Assembly (NCBI RefSeq): GCF_003122385.1
Contig: NZ_CP029255.1
Span: forward strand, 1,116,001 to 1,180,000
Reading direction: 5' to 3'
Source: Flavobacterium crocinum
Lineage (GTDB): Bacteria; Bacteroidota; Bacteroidia; Flavobacteriales; Flavobacteriaceae
DNA: 64,000 nucleotides
In this document: in pieces, positions 10,201 to 16,803 of the stretch
Layout: the number at the start of each line of letters is the position of its first letter
Position numbering within the stretch: the first letter of the stretch is position 1
The notes under the pieces: model-generated
Told to the model about the DNA's origin: nothing
Databases searched by the model: none
What the model saw: the letters and a program-made list of their open reading frames with translations, nothing else
Program-made: the position numbers and the translations under genes

Positions 10201-12516
10201 TCCGCTAATATTTGCTGCATTTATCATTGTACTTAAACTATTATCTGCAGTAGCTACAATACCAAGATTAGCGTAAGCATTATTAACAACATTAATAGTA
10301 TTGTTTTTTATAGTAGCATCTATTCTTGCAGAACCCGCAATGTTATTATCATTCGCATCAGAATAAACACCATAATTACTTGCATTGTTAATAATGTTAT
10401 TTGAGATTTCTGTTATATGTTTGGCATTTCCACTAACGGCAACATAAATTCCGTTAGAGGTTGTCCCAAGACCAGATGCGTCGATAATGTTGTTATTTAT
10501 ACGGCCTTTCATTGTTCCTGATCCCTGATGACCAACGCTACAGGAATATACACCATTATAACTTGCTTTTACTGTATTATTTATAATGTTGTAGTTAACA
10601 GTTGCCGAACCATTTGCCTGTAAAGATAATCCGTTACTTCCTGGACTTGTTGTTGCCGCATTTATAATGTTAGCATCTGTAGAAGGTGTATTTCCGCCTA
10701 TTTGGACATTATTATCAGAAGATCCATCGAAGTTTAAAGTTAATCCTGTTGTTTTTGGATTAGAAAAATCATTTTTCTTAAAAACTAAAGTGTTTTTTGA
10801 AGTTCCTCTTGCCTGAAAAATAAAGTTACTGTCACCATTTGATCTATTGAAAGAGTTTTTAAATTGAGAGCCTGTTACTGTCAGATTTAGAGTCGGATTT
10901 TGAGAAATTCCATTATATCCAAAAAAACCTCTTCCCCAGGAATCATTAACATTAGTATTTGTTATAGAACAGGTTCCTTTCAATTCAAGGGCAAATATTC
11001 CACCGACATTTACATTACCTCCATTTGCACTTCCGCAACCATTGATAGTACTATTACTTAAAACAAAATTGTTAACATCATTTAAATTTATTCCCATTGA
11101 GTTTGTAGTACCTGAAACAGCAATATTATCTAATGTAACTCCTCCTGATATTGTTTTAAAATGTAGAGCTGCATAAGAATCTGTATTATTATTTTGAGGA
11201 TTTGGAACATTTCCATTTACTCCAGAAATACTTGAATTAGTAAAATTCATGTTTTTAAGAATGACATTTGAACATGAAATAAACTCGGCACCTCTTTGTT
11301 GAATATTTTGTATTGTACCTCCGGAACCTGCTGTATTTCCAGAACCAGTAATCTGAAAACTTCCCGGAGAATTAACAGAAATTCCTTTTACAGGGTTTCC
11401 GTTTGCTGAAATACTTGTAAAAATACAATCGATAGTTCCAGTTCCTGTGATATTTACTGCCTGAAGATTTGTTGCATTAATAGAGGCATTTTTAATTTTT
11501 AAAGCGCCTACATTTGATCCAGACAAAGTTCCGGTCATCGCTACAGCCTGAATATCATTATTCGATTTTAAACTAATACCGGCAATAGTAGGATTTGCTC
11601 CACCAGTAGAAGGTAATGAATTGCTGTATGTTGGTACAGTAAGATTTAATATAGAAGCTAAACTTGAAGTTGCTCCCTGACCAATTACTTTTTGATTATC
11701 ATTTAAAGCTAAAGATCCGGTAACTGTTCCCGAGTAAATAAAAATAGGATTTGCACTTGAACCTGTAATACTACTTAGTTGTTTATAAGGTGTTGCCAAT
11801 GTTCCGTTTCCTGGAGATGCAGCTGCATTATTTACAAAGATTATAGGAGTACTTACGGTAATATTCACTGTTGCAGTTGAGGTTTTCCCGTTAGTTGAGG
11901 TTATAGTATAAGTAAAACTATCTGAACCGGAATATGCCGCAGTTGGATTATAAGTAAAAGAACCATTTGAAGCCAAGTTAACAGTACCATTAGTTGGATT
12001 GGTTAAAATAGTTGCAGTTAAAGCAGTTGCGTCCGGACTCACATCATTTGCCAAAACACCTCCTGCAGCATCTACAGTAATTCCAACATTTCCGATGCAG
12101 GAATAAGAATTATTGTTAGCAACTGGTGTTGCTTTAAATGAATTTGCTACTAAGGTTAAATTAGAATCTAAAATATCCTGAAAAGTCATCCCCAGAGCAT
12201 CATCTGCACCCGTATTTGCAATCGTAATAGTATAATCTAACTGAGAACCAGGCTGTGGATTTCCACCGCCATTTACGGCTACAACATTATTCACAGTGAC
12301 AGTTGCAGCAACAGCAGAAGAAGTACTTGAATTTTCTTTAACTTCAGTTTTTTTATTTCTATTATTGACTTTTTTATCAATAAAAGTTGTTTCAGCTTTT
12401 GCTAAACTTTCAACTATTGGAGCAACAACATTTTTCTTAATAATATTATTGTACTTCATTCCAAAACTTAGAAATCCTAATAATACTATTACAACTAAGA
12501 GTTTGTTATTTTTCAT
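7261..12516 (-). CDS. Giant T9SS-secreted repeat adhesin (1751 residues)
   Basis: A 1751-residue surface protein. In order: an N-terminal membrane/signal segment (~5-20); a DUF11-like domain (~75-125, GSQLDYTITIANTGADDALG); a cadherin-like Ig domain (~130-220, GVLANDVSPDATALT...SGSDSFTYTI); a long Asn/Ile-rich region (~225-850) with the repeating N-N-x-I pattern of a right-handed parallel beta-helix; a linker; an Ig-like domain with GTTATWYTAMSGGTSF (~965-1040); twelve tandem 46-residue repeats (~1050-1600); and a C-terminal T9SS sorting domain (MYPVPSRGVLNIV to QKFILKK). Each repeat carries two Cys (ACDSYTW and GCDTKTL). It lies 24 bases after the DUF6916-like gene, so it is probably the last gene of a seven-gene operon. 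Role inferred: adhesion or surface interaction. Confidence 0.88.
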   Translation of the reverse strand: MKNNKLLVVIVLLGFLSFGMKYNNIIKKNVVAPIVESLAKAETTFIDKKVNNRNKKTEVKENSSTSSAVAATVTVNNVVAVNGGGNPQPGSQLDYTITIANTGADDALGMTFQDILDSNLTLVANSFKATPVANNNSYSCIGNVGITVDAAGGVLANDVSPDATALTATILTNPTNGTVNLASNGSFTYNPTAAYSGSDSFTYTITSTNGKTSTATVNITVSTPIIFVNNAAASPGNGTLATPYKQLSSITGSSANPIFIYSGTVTGSLALNDNQKVIGQGATSSLASILNLTVPTYSNSLPSTGGANPTIAGISLKSNNDIQAVAMTGTLSGSNVGALKIKNASINATNLQAVNITGTGTIDCIFTSISANGNPVKGISVNSPGSFQITGSGNTAGSGGTIQNIQQRGAEFISCSNVILKNMNFTNSSISGVNGNVPNPQNNNTDSYAALHFKTISGGVTLDNIAVSGTTNSMGINLNDVNNFVLSNSTINGCGSANGGNVNVGGIFALELKGTCSITNTNVNDSWGRGFFGYNGISQNPTLNLTVTGSQFKNSFNRSNGDSNFIFQARGTSKNTLVFKKNDFSNPKTTGLTLNFDGSSDNNVQIGGNTPSTDANIINAATTSPGSNGLSLQANGSATVNYNIINNTVKASYNGVYSCSVGHQGSGTMKGRINNNIIDASGLGTTSNGIYVAVSGNAKHITEISNNIINNASNYGVYSDANDNNIAGSARIDATIKNNTINVVNNAYANLGIVATADNSLSTMINAANISGNTTNTATGVAATFDVMSQSANSQVILQGTGTFVPGANNTDNSAKLKTFWDLNNNTIGTALHEFPYTGKIVSGTVTLPDNGTASKMAPQNDIQEETKPAAESTVNNPAITDNSVTAKSTAVNATATTLSAGPFTLAAGKSTVITFSATINAAGTLPQNTCAVTNQATVSGSNFSTVNSNITTTSIKPGNATATTDTQNITCLGSTAVNLNATCPLGTTATWYTAMSGGTSFATGASVTATPTANNTTYCVACETAYCASDRVLVKTVTGTPSTTSPPVTIIACDSYTWSANGTTYTNSGTYTTVIGCDTKTLNLTITPSTTSAPETIVACDSYTWSANGTTYTSSGTYTTVVGCDTKKLNLTITPSTSSPTETQAACDSYTWPVNGVKYTASGNYTHKVGCDTKTLALTITNSTSSTQTETACDSYTWSVNGVKYTTSGNYDYTVGCDTKTLALTITNSTSSTQTETACDSYTWPVNGVKYTASGNYTHKVGCDTKTLALTITNSTSSTQTETACDSYTWSVNGVKYTTSGNYDYTVGCDTKTLALTITNSTSSTQTETACDSYTWPVNGIKYTASGNYTHKVGCDTKTLALTITNSTSSTQTETACDSYTWPVNGIKYTASGNYTHKVGCDTKTLVLTITNSTNSTQTETACDSYTWLVNGVKYTASGNYVYTVGCDTKTLALTITNSTSSTQTETACDSYTWPVNGVKYTASGNYVYTVGCDTKTLALTITNSTSSTQTESACSSYTWPVNGITYTSSGNYDYTVGCDTKTLALTITNSTSSTQTETACDSYTWPVNGITYTSSGNYDYTVGCDTKTLALTINNSSAILKTVNLNSGILTANQSGATYQWYKCPNTLLTTETNQSFTPSVVGEYKVDITVAGCTVTSDCINVTTLGLDDFNVSEFKMYPVPSRGVLNIVTKYNGKYIIIDAAGKLVKSVHLNADSLNTIHLEDLADGVYLIQNTDHNTFKAQKFILKK
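7715..9368 (-). repeat. Twelve tandem 138-bp coding repeats in the adhesin gene
   Basis: Twelve units of 46 codons each. The consensus begins ACDSYTWPVNGVKYTASGN and continues with Y-(THK/DYT/VYT)-VGCDTKTL and a Ser/Thr-rich linker. Units 1-2 are divergent (SANGTTYT). Units 3-8 largely alternate between a P...THK type and an S...DYT type, which suggests duplication of a two-unit (276-bp) block. The DNA is nearly identical between units. Confidence 0.9.
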
Positions 12517-12540
12517 TTTTTTTGCTTTAAATTGGCCTAA

Positions 12541-12840
12541 TTAAGAAAATACTGCTTCATATTTCATCCCTACTTCATCAAAACCAAGTGGAGTAAGAAA
12601 TAATTCTAAATTGCCTTCTTCGGGATGTATAATAGTAAAAATACCCTGTTCGTAATATTCGTTTTTTTGCTGTGTACGAAAAACTATAGAAAATGGATTT
12701 CTTTCTAATGGAGAATAACTGTTGAATTCGGTCACCGAAATTAATTCCGCGTCAAGCTGAATTTCTTCCGAAATTTTAATAATAAATGTTTTATTGAGTA
12801 ATGAATTAAAGTTATTTACAGAGAGTAAAGATATATCCAT
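12541..12840 (-). CDS. DUF6916-like small protein in tail-collar operon
   Basis: A 99-residue cytoplasmic-type protein without a signal peptide. Features include an acidic body, FNSLLNKTFII near the N-terminus and IHPEEGNLELFLTPLG near the C-terminus. I believe it belongs to DUF6916, a small family found beside tail-collar (Mdp-like) genes, but I could not test this. It sits 22 bases after the GNAT gene and 24 bases before the adhesin gene. No function is known. Confidence 0.65.
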   Translation of the reverse strand: MDISLLSVNNFNSLLNKTFIIKISEEIQLDAELISVTEFNSYSPLERNPFSIVFRTQQKNEYYEQGIFTIIHPEEGNLELFLTPLGFDEVGMKYEAVFS

Positions 12841-12862
12841 ATAATTTAGTTAGTCGTTATTT

Positions 12863-13360
12863 TTAATTCGTTGCATTCCATTGCATTAAATGGTAAACTC
12901 CATTTGTTTCACTTATTTTTTGAAATCCTAATCTTTTATATAATTCCATAGCGGGATTAAAACTTTCAACATGAATCGTAACATTCAAATTGTTGCTGGC
13001 TGCTTTTTTCAAAATTTCATTTAAAATAGAACTGCCAATATTTTTATTCCGCCATTCTGGCAGAATTGTAATGTCTATAATACGAATGCCCTTTTGTTCA
13101 AAAAAGAAATCAATATATAATCTTCCAATTGTTACGTTCTCTTTTTCAATTATATAGAATTTTCCGCCCAGATAATTTTTCTGATAATACTCGTGCTGAG
13201 CAGAAAACTGATGTTCTATAAAAAGTCTTTTTTGTTCATCGTTCCAGTTTGTTCCTTTTTCTAATTCTTCTTTACGGGTGCTTCCATATATTTCACAAAG
13301 TACAGGAAGATCGTAGGCCTGAATGTTACGAAGAGCAATATCTTTTATTTTTAATTCCAA
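12863..13360 (-). CDS. GNAT-family N-acetyltransferase
   Basis: A 165-residue single-domain GNAT protein. The acetyl-CoA-binding motif A is readable as ITILPEWRNKNIGSSILNEI (~residues 95-115), followed by an NPAMELYKRLGF C-terminal motif. The start is TTG at 13360, because the in-frame upstream codons run directly into the stop of the preceding gene (12 bases away). It is embedded in the tail-collar operon, so its substrate may be one of the operon products, but this is inference. Confidence 0.82.
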   Translation of the reverse strand: MELKIKDIALRNIQAYDLPVLCEIYGSTRKEELEKGTNWNDEQKRLFIEHQFSAQHEYYQKNYLGGKFYIIEKENVTIGRLYIDFFFEQKGIRIIDITILPEWRNKNIGSSILNEILKKAASNNLNVTIHVESFNPAMELYKRLGFQKISETNGVYHLMQWNATN

Positions 13361-13372
13361 AATCCAATTATT

Positions 13373-13888
13373 TTATCCTCGTGGTGGGTAAATTCCCTGA
13401 AGAGCAATACAAAAATTCATTGTCAAATATGGCATCATATTATTATGAGGTGTACTTCCTCCAGTAGGATTTATACTAGTGGCACTCATATCAGTATTTG
13501 AGGCACCTGTAGAATAAACTCTAAGAGGATTACCTCGCCCTAAACTATTATTTGTTGGAGTGATTGACTGTGAATTTGAAGTTGCAGCCATTAAAGAATG
13601 AGTGTGGTATGGAATTTCAGATTCTAATAAAGTAACCGTTTCAGATCCTCCGGTTTCCCCCAAGTCGTGTAAAGATAACCCAGGGCCTTGTCCAGGATGC
13701 ATTGGTGTTCTTCCCTGTAAATCCGGCAAAGCAAAGGTACTCTTTCCGTCACCGCCATAAGTGGTTCCTAATAATGAAAAGAGAGCGGTTTGTTGTGATA
13801 ATGGCAAAAGTTGCCCATTACAAAAAGCCCAGCCTCTTGGTGGGAAATTAAATGAAAATATGCGTATTTCGGCCACAAAAGGATCCAT
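13373..13888 (-). CDS. Tail-collar domain protein (Mdp-like), paralogue 3
   Basis: About 171 residues from the ATG at 13888, of the phage tail-collar/microcystin-dependent-protein type. Conserved blocks: FPPRGWAFCNGQLLPLSQQ, LLGTTYGGDGKSTFALPDLQ, GRTPMHPGQG, a glycine-rich central loop, and the C-terminal MMPYLTMNFCIALQGIYPP. An upstream in-frame ATG (13957) would overlap the preceding gene and lacks family similarity, so I use 13888. It has no signal peptide. It is the third of three adjacent paralogues; the three share the blocks but differ in the central variable stretch. Confidence 0.85.
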   Translation of the reverse strand: MDPFVAEIRIFSFNFPPRGWAFCNGQLLPLSQQTALFSLLGTTYGGDGKSTFALPDLQGRTPMHPGQGPGLSLHDLGETGGSETVTLLESEIPYHTHSLMAATSNSQSITPTNNSLGRGNPLRVYSTGASNTDMSATSINPTGGSTPHNNMMPYLTMNFCIALQGIYPPRG

Positions 13889-13934
13889 AATATATCGTTT
13901 TATTATATTAAAAAATAGTGTAAAATTTGATTTT

Positions 13935-14438
13935 CTAGGTTTGAGGAAATATTCCAAACAATGAAATAATAAAATTTACACACAAATAAGGTTGAAAATT
14001 TTCATGTGGCTGACTTCCACCTGTAGCTGCAATGGATGATCCATTTAAAGGAGTTGCAGGAGTTGCACTTGAAAACATTTTATTTCCTGGCGGATTAGTA
14101 CTCAACAGAGAACCTGCAGGACTTGCAGTATCTGCTAAATTTGTTGTTGCCAGTAGTGCGTGATTGTGAGCCGGAATCTGATTTACTGTAAGAGTGACTT
14201 GTTCAGCACCCCCGGTTTCTGCCAGTATAAAGCCCTGACCAGAATGAATAGGAATTCTGCCTTGTAAATCAGGTAATGCAAATGTACTTTGGCCATCGCC
14301 TCCATAAGTAGTACCAATTAATTGAAATAGAGTTTCATTCTCAGAAATAGGAAGTAATTGTCCTTGACAAAACATCCATCCGGCAGGGGCAAAATTTCCT
14401 GCAAACATTCTGATTTCACCAACGTAAGGTTGTGCCAT
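13935..14438 (-). CDS. Tail-collar domain protein (Mdp-like), paralogue 2
   Basis: 167 residues with the same architecture as its two neighbours: FAPAGWMFCQGQLLPISENE, LIGTTYGGDGQSTFALPDLQ, GRIPIHSGQG, a Thr/Ala/Pro-rich middle, and QPYLCVNFIISLFGIFP at the end. It lies 23 bases after paralogue 1. No phage structural genes occur nearby, so this is a chromosomal Mdp-type gene and not a prophage tail gene. Confidence 0.87.
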   Translation of the reverse strand: MAQPYVGEIRMFAGNFAPAGWMFCQGQLLPISENETLFQLIGTTYGGDGQSTFALPDLQGRIPIHSGQGFILAETGGAEQVTLTVNQIPAHNHALLATTNLADTASPAGSLLSTNPPGNKMFSSATPATPLNGSSIAATGGSQPHENFQPYLCVNFIISLFGIFPQT

Positions 14439-14461
14439 TTTTTAATTTTTACAATTAATAA

Positions 14462-14971
14462 TTAAGTTGCTGATGGAAAAATTCCTTGAAGGGCAATACA
14501 AAAATTCAGGGTTAAAAAAGGCTGCATGTTTAAATGTGCCTGGCTACCACCAACATTTGTTAGCGTTCCGGAACTCATAGCTGTTAAATTTTGATTTTGC
14601 CCACTATAAACAAGATTAGGAATAGCATTAGCTAAAACGACTGTATTATCCGGAATATTTGTAGCAGCAAGATCTGTTTTAGCTTTTAAAGAATGAGTAT
14701 GTTTTGGTATCTCAGAAATAGTTAAGGTATGGGCTTGTTCACCTCCTTTTTCTCCTAAAGTATGACCATTTCCAAAATGGATAGGAGTTCTGCCACGTAA
14801 ATCAGGTAATGCGAAGTTAACTCGTCCGTCTCCACCAAATGTAGTTCCTAATAAGGAAAACAATCCCTGATTTTGATTTATAGGTAAAAGTTGTCCATTG
14901 CACAATGCCCATCCTTTTGGAGCAAAGTTAAAAGACATGATACGGGTCTCGGCTAAAAATGGTTCTGCCAT
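14462..14971 (-). CDS. Tail-collar domain protein (Mdp-like), paralogue 1
   Basis: 169 residues. Blocks: FAPKGWALCNGQLLPINQNQ, LLGTTFGGDGRVNFALPDLR, GRTPIHFGNG, EIPKHTHSLKA, and a C-terminal FLTLNFCIALQGIFPS. The family occurs as phage tail-tip domains and as chromosomal triplets in many bacteria. The chromosomal forms have been called Mdp after a microcystin-dependent cyanobacterial gene, and their role is unresolved. It lies 32 bases after the Tat-signal gene. Confidence 0.87.
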   Translation of the reverse strand: MAEPFLAETRIMSFNFAPKGWALCNGQLLPINQNQGLFSLLGTTFGGDGRVNFALPDLRGRTPIHFGNGHTLGEKGGEQAHTLTISEIPKHTHSLKAKTDLAATNIPDNTVVLANAIPNLVYSGQNQNLTAMSSGTLTNVGGSQAHLNMQPFLTLNFCIALQGIFPSAT

Positions 14972-15003
14972 AATAGAATTATTTTTTTAAGATAAAATAG
15001 TGA

Positions 15004-15669
15004 TTAAACAAAAGAAGATTGGACAACAAGACTATGTTGAGAGATTACTTCTTTTTGATATACAACATTATTACCTTCTTTTATGATAATTTTTGTTGTT
15101 GTTTGTTCAGAATCTAAGATAGTTTGCAGATATACACTTCCTTTTCTTGTATCAAAACCGTATGGATTCAATTGCTGAGAAGGAGCAGGAAATAAATAAT
15201 GTGATAAATTAACCTCATTACTATATATTTTTAAATCGCTCATAGCAACGGTAATAGCTTCCAAATCAAATCCGGATAAAGATTTTAACGATTTCCATTC
15301 TCCATTTGAATTTTTCCCAAAACACAATAGAACATCATCTACTTTTCCGGTAGTTTCGGTATGAAGATGTATTGGAAACATTTTAAGAAGACCATCTGAA
15401 GAACTGTAGCAATAGTTTCCAGAAGAAGCATAACCTGTTTTTTCCCAGTTTACAATAGATTTTTTATAGCAATCTGCTAATGATTGATCTAAAAGAAAAG
15501 CATCAAAAAAAGTTAATTTGGAGAATTTAGAAAGAATATTATCTTCCTTATTTTTAGAATTAGAGAAACTCTCTAAAGTGTTCTGAGCAACTAGTGAACT
15601 GCAAAACAAAGTTGACGCACTTACGAATCCAACATTTTTTATAAAGTTTCTTCGCTTTAAATCGATCAT
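15004..15669 (-). CDS. Tat-signal protein leading the tail-collar operon
   Basis: About 221 residues from the ATG at 15669 (an upstream in-frame TTG at 15675 is possible). The N-terminus has a twin-arginine motif, LKRRNFIKNVG, then a hydrophobic stretch and an AQ cleavage site, as in Tat substrates exported folded. The mature part is not a family I can name. It contains a YASSGNYCYSSSDG stretch and an HLHTETTG segment. It is the first gene of the minus-strand block that ends in the giant adhesin, and it lies ~220 bases downstream of tatA. Confidence 0.72.
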   Translation of the reverse strand: MIDLKRRNFIKNVGFVSASTLFCSSLVAQNTLESFSNSKNKEDNILSKFSKLTFFDAFLLDQSLADCYKKSIVNWEKTGYASSGNYCYSSSDGLLKMFPIHLHTETTGKVDDVLLCFGKNSNGEWKSLKSLSGFDLEAITVAMSDLKIYSNEVNLSHYLFPAPSQQLNPYGFDTRKGSVYLQTILDSEQTTTKIIIKEGNNVVYQKEVISQHSLVVQSSFV

Positions 15670-15841
15670 ATTCAATGGTTTTAGTAAAAATGACGAAGTA
15701 AAAGTACTAAAAACATTAAATGTCTGCTAAAAAAACAAAAAAATTTGTTAATAAATGCAATAATAATCGACGAACTGCGTTTATGATTAATTTTATTAAG
15801 AAAAAAATGATGTTTATACAAATAAGATGTTAAAAAAAATA

Positions 15842-15873
15842 AACCCCAAACTACCTAAGTAATTTGGGGTGTT
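15842..15873 (-). terminator. Terminator of tatA
   Basis: ACCCCAAAcTAC-ctaa-GTAaTTTGGGGT hairpin with a T-rich tract on the minus strand. It lies 22 bases after the tatA stop and is of the same hairpin family as 4842 and 5707. Confidence 0.75.
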
Positions 15874-15894
15874 AATACAGTAATAAAAATTACT

Positions 15895-16074
15895 TTATTT
15901 AGTTTCTTCCTCTTGTTTTTTAGAAGCAGCAGGTTGATCGTCTTTAGCAGCGTTTTTAAATTCCTTAATTCCACTTCCTAAACCTTTCATTAATTCTGGA
16001 ATTTTTTTACCTCCAAAAAGTAATATCACAATACCTACGATAACAAGGATTTCTGTAAGACCTAATCTTCCCAT
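15895..16074 (-). CDS. tatA: TatA/E-family twin-arginine translocase subunit
   Basis: A 59-residue TatA: a short N-terminal transmembrane helix ([19 protein letters not shown]) with the usual Gly hinge, then the amphipathic helix [18 protein letters not shown] and a charged tail. It forms the pore-like component of the Tat system in the inner membrane. The start is the ATG at 16074 (MGRLGLTE). An in-frame extension to 16125 is ruled out because a minus-strand promoter box (16123-16130) covers it. It is divergent from the coiled-coil membrane gene at 16289. The neighbouring Tat-signal protein is a plausible substrate. Confidence 0.93.
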   Translation of the reverse strand: MGRLGLTEILVIVGIVILLFGGKKIPELMKGLGSGIKEFKNAAKDDQPAASKKQEEETK

Positions 16075-16122
16075 GACTATTATATTTAATGCCGAAGCAA
16101 ATTGTTTTCTATAATTATTCCG

Positions 16123-16130
16123 CAAAGGTA
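16123..16130 (-). promoter_or_regulatory. Bacteroidetes -7 element of tatA
   Basis: TACCTTTG on the minus strand, 48 bases before the tatA ATG. It fixes the start by excluding the longer reading frame. Confidence 0.6.
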
Positions 16131-16261
16131 TATAGAAATATACGAAATAAAAGTATTTTTAGTTTAAAATATTTGGATCAGACCACGTTAAATATTTTAT
16201 AAAATCCTGAATTTAGCCAATTCATAAAATAAACCCGAGCTTTAGCAATATTTTAAATTGC

Positions 16262-16269
16262 TATATTTG
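16262..16269 (+). promoter_or_regulatory. Bacteroidetes -7 element
   Basis: TATATTTG, 19 bases before the ATG at 16289. Together with the tatA box it forms a divergent promoter region. Confidence 0.55.
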
Positions 16270-16288
16270 CTCCTATTAAAAGAGTAAT

Positions 16289-16792
16289 ATGTCAAAGAAA
16301 AAACATAGTTTCAGAAGAAAATTATTCACCAAGAACCGATTGGTAATTTTGAATGAAGATACTTTTGAAGAACTATTTTCTTTTAAACTTAATTTAATGA
16401 ATGTCTTTGTAACGTTTACTTTAGGAGGCATTTTTTTAATTTTAATTACCACTTTCATAATTGCCTTTACGCCGCTTCGTGAATTTATTCCAGGATATTC
16501 CTCCACAGAGTTAAAAAGAAACGCAACCCAATTGGCGATTAAATCAGATTCTCTCGAAACGGCTTTACGAAACAATGAAGCTTATATTAAAGGAATTCAG
16601 AAAGTTTTAAAAGGAGAATTAGAATATTCAAAATTCAATAAAGATTCTATTTTAGCAGAAACAGTCGAAGATCCGGCAGACTTTAACATGAAAGCGTCTG
16701 ATGCTGAAATAAAATTAAGAGATGAGGTGGCTAAAACCGAAAAGGAACAACAGACAAAATCTCAGGAGAAAAAGAAAAGTGACAAAAAATAA
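16289..16792 (+). CDS. Membrane/coiled-coil protein like an M23 peptidase N-terminus
   Basis: 167 residues: a basic N-terminus, one transmembrane helix (~38-60), then FTPLREFIPGYSSTELKRNA and a coiled-coil stretch that is typical of the N-terminal half of membrane-anchored Bacteroidetes M23 metallopeptidases. The LytM peptidase domain expected after it is absent. The protein ends instead in a Lys/Glu/Ser-rich tail (residues ~140-167). The stop is clean, with GH3 starting 11 bases later, so this looks like a stand-alone form and not a recent frameshift. It may scaffold peptidoglycan enzymes. Confidence 0.7.
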   Translation: MSKKKHSFRRKLFTKNRLVILNEDTFEELFSFKLNLMNVFVTFTLGGIFLILITTFIIAFTPLREFIPGYSSTELKRNATQLAIKSDSLETALRNNEAYIKGIQKVLKGELEYSKFNKDSILAETVEDPADFNMKASDAEIKLRDEVAKTEKEQQTKSQEKKKSDKK

Positions 16793-16803
16793 TACCATAA
16801 AAA

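Noticed and set aside
12541..15669. Prophage or phage tail region
   Set aside because: The tail-collar proteins might suggest a prophage, but no capsid, terminase, integrase, lysis or other tail genes flank them, and the genes are bounded by chromosomal functions.
16075..16125. N-terminal extension of tatA
   Set aside because: A minus-strand promoter box lies at 16123-16130, downstream of which the mRNA starts, and TatA proteins normally begin at the MGRLGLTE position.
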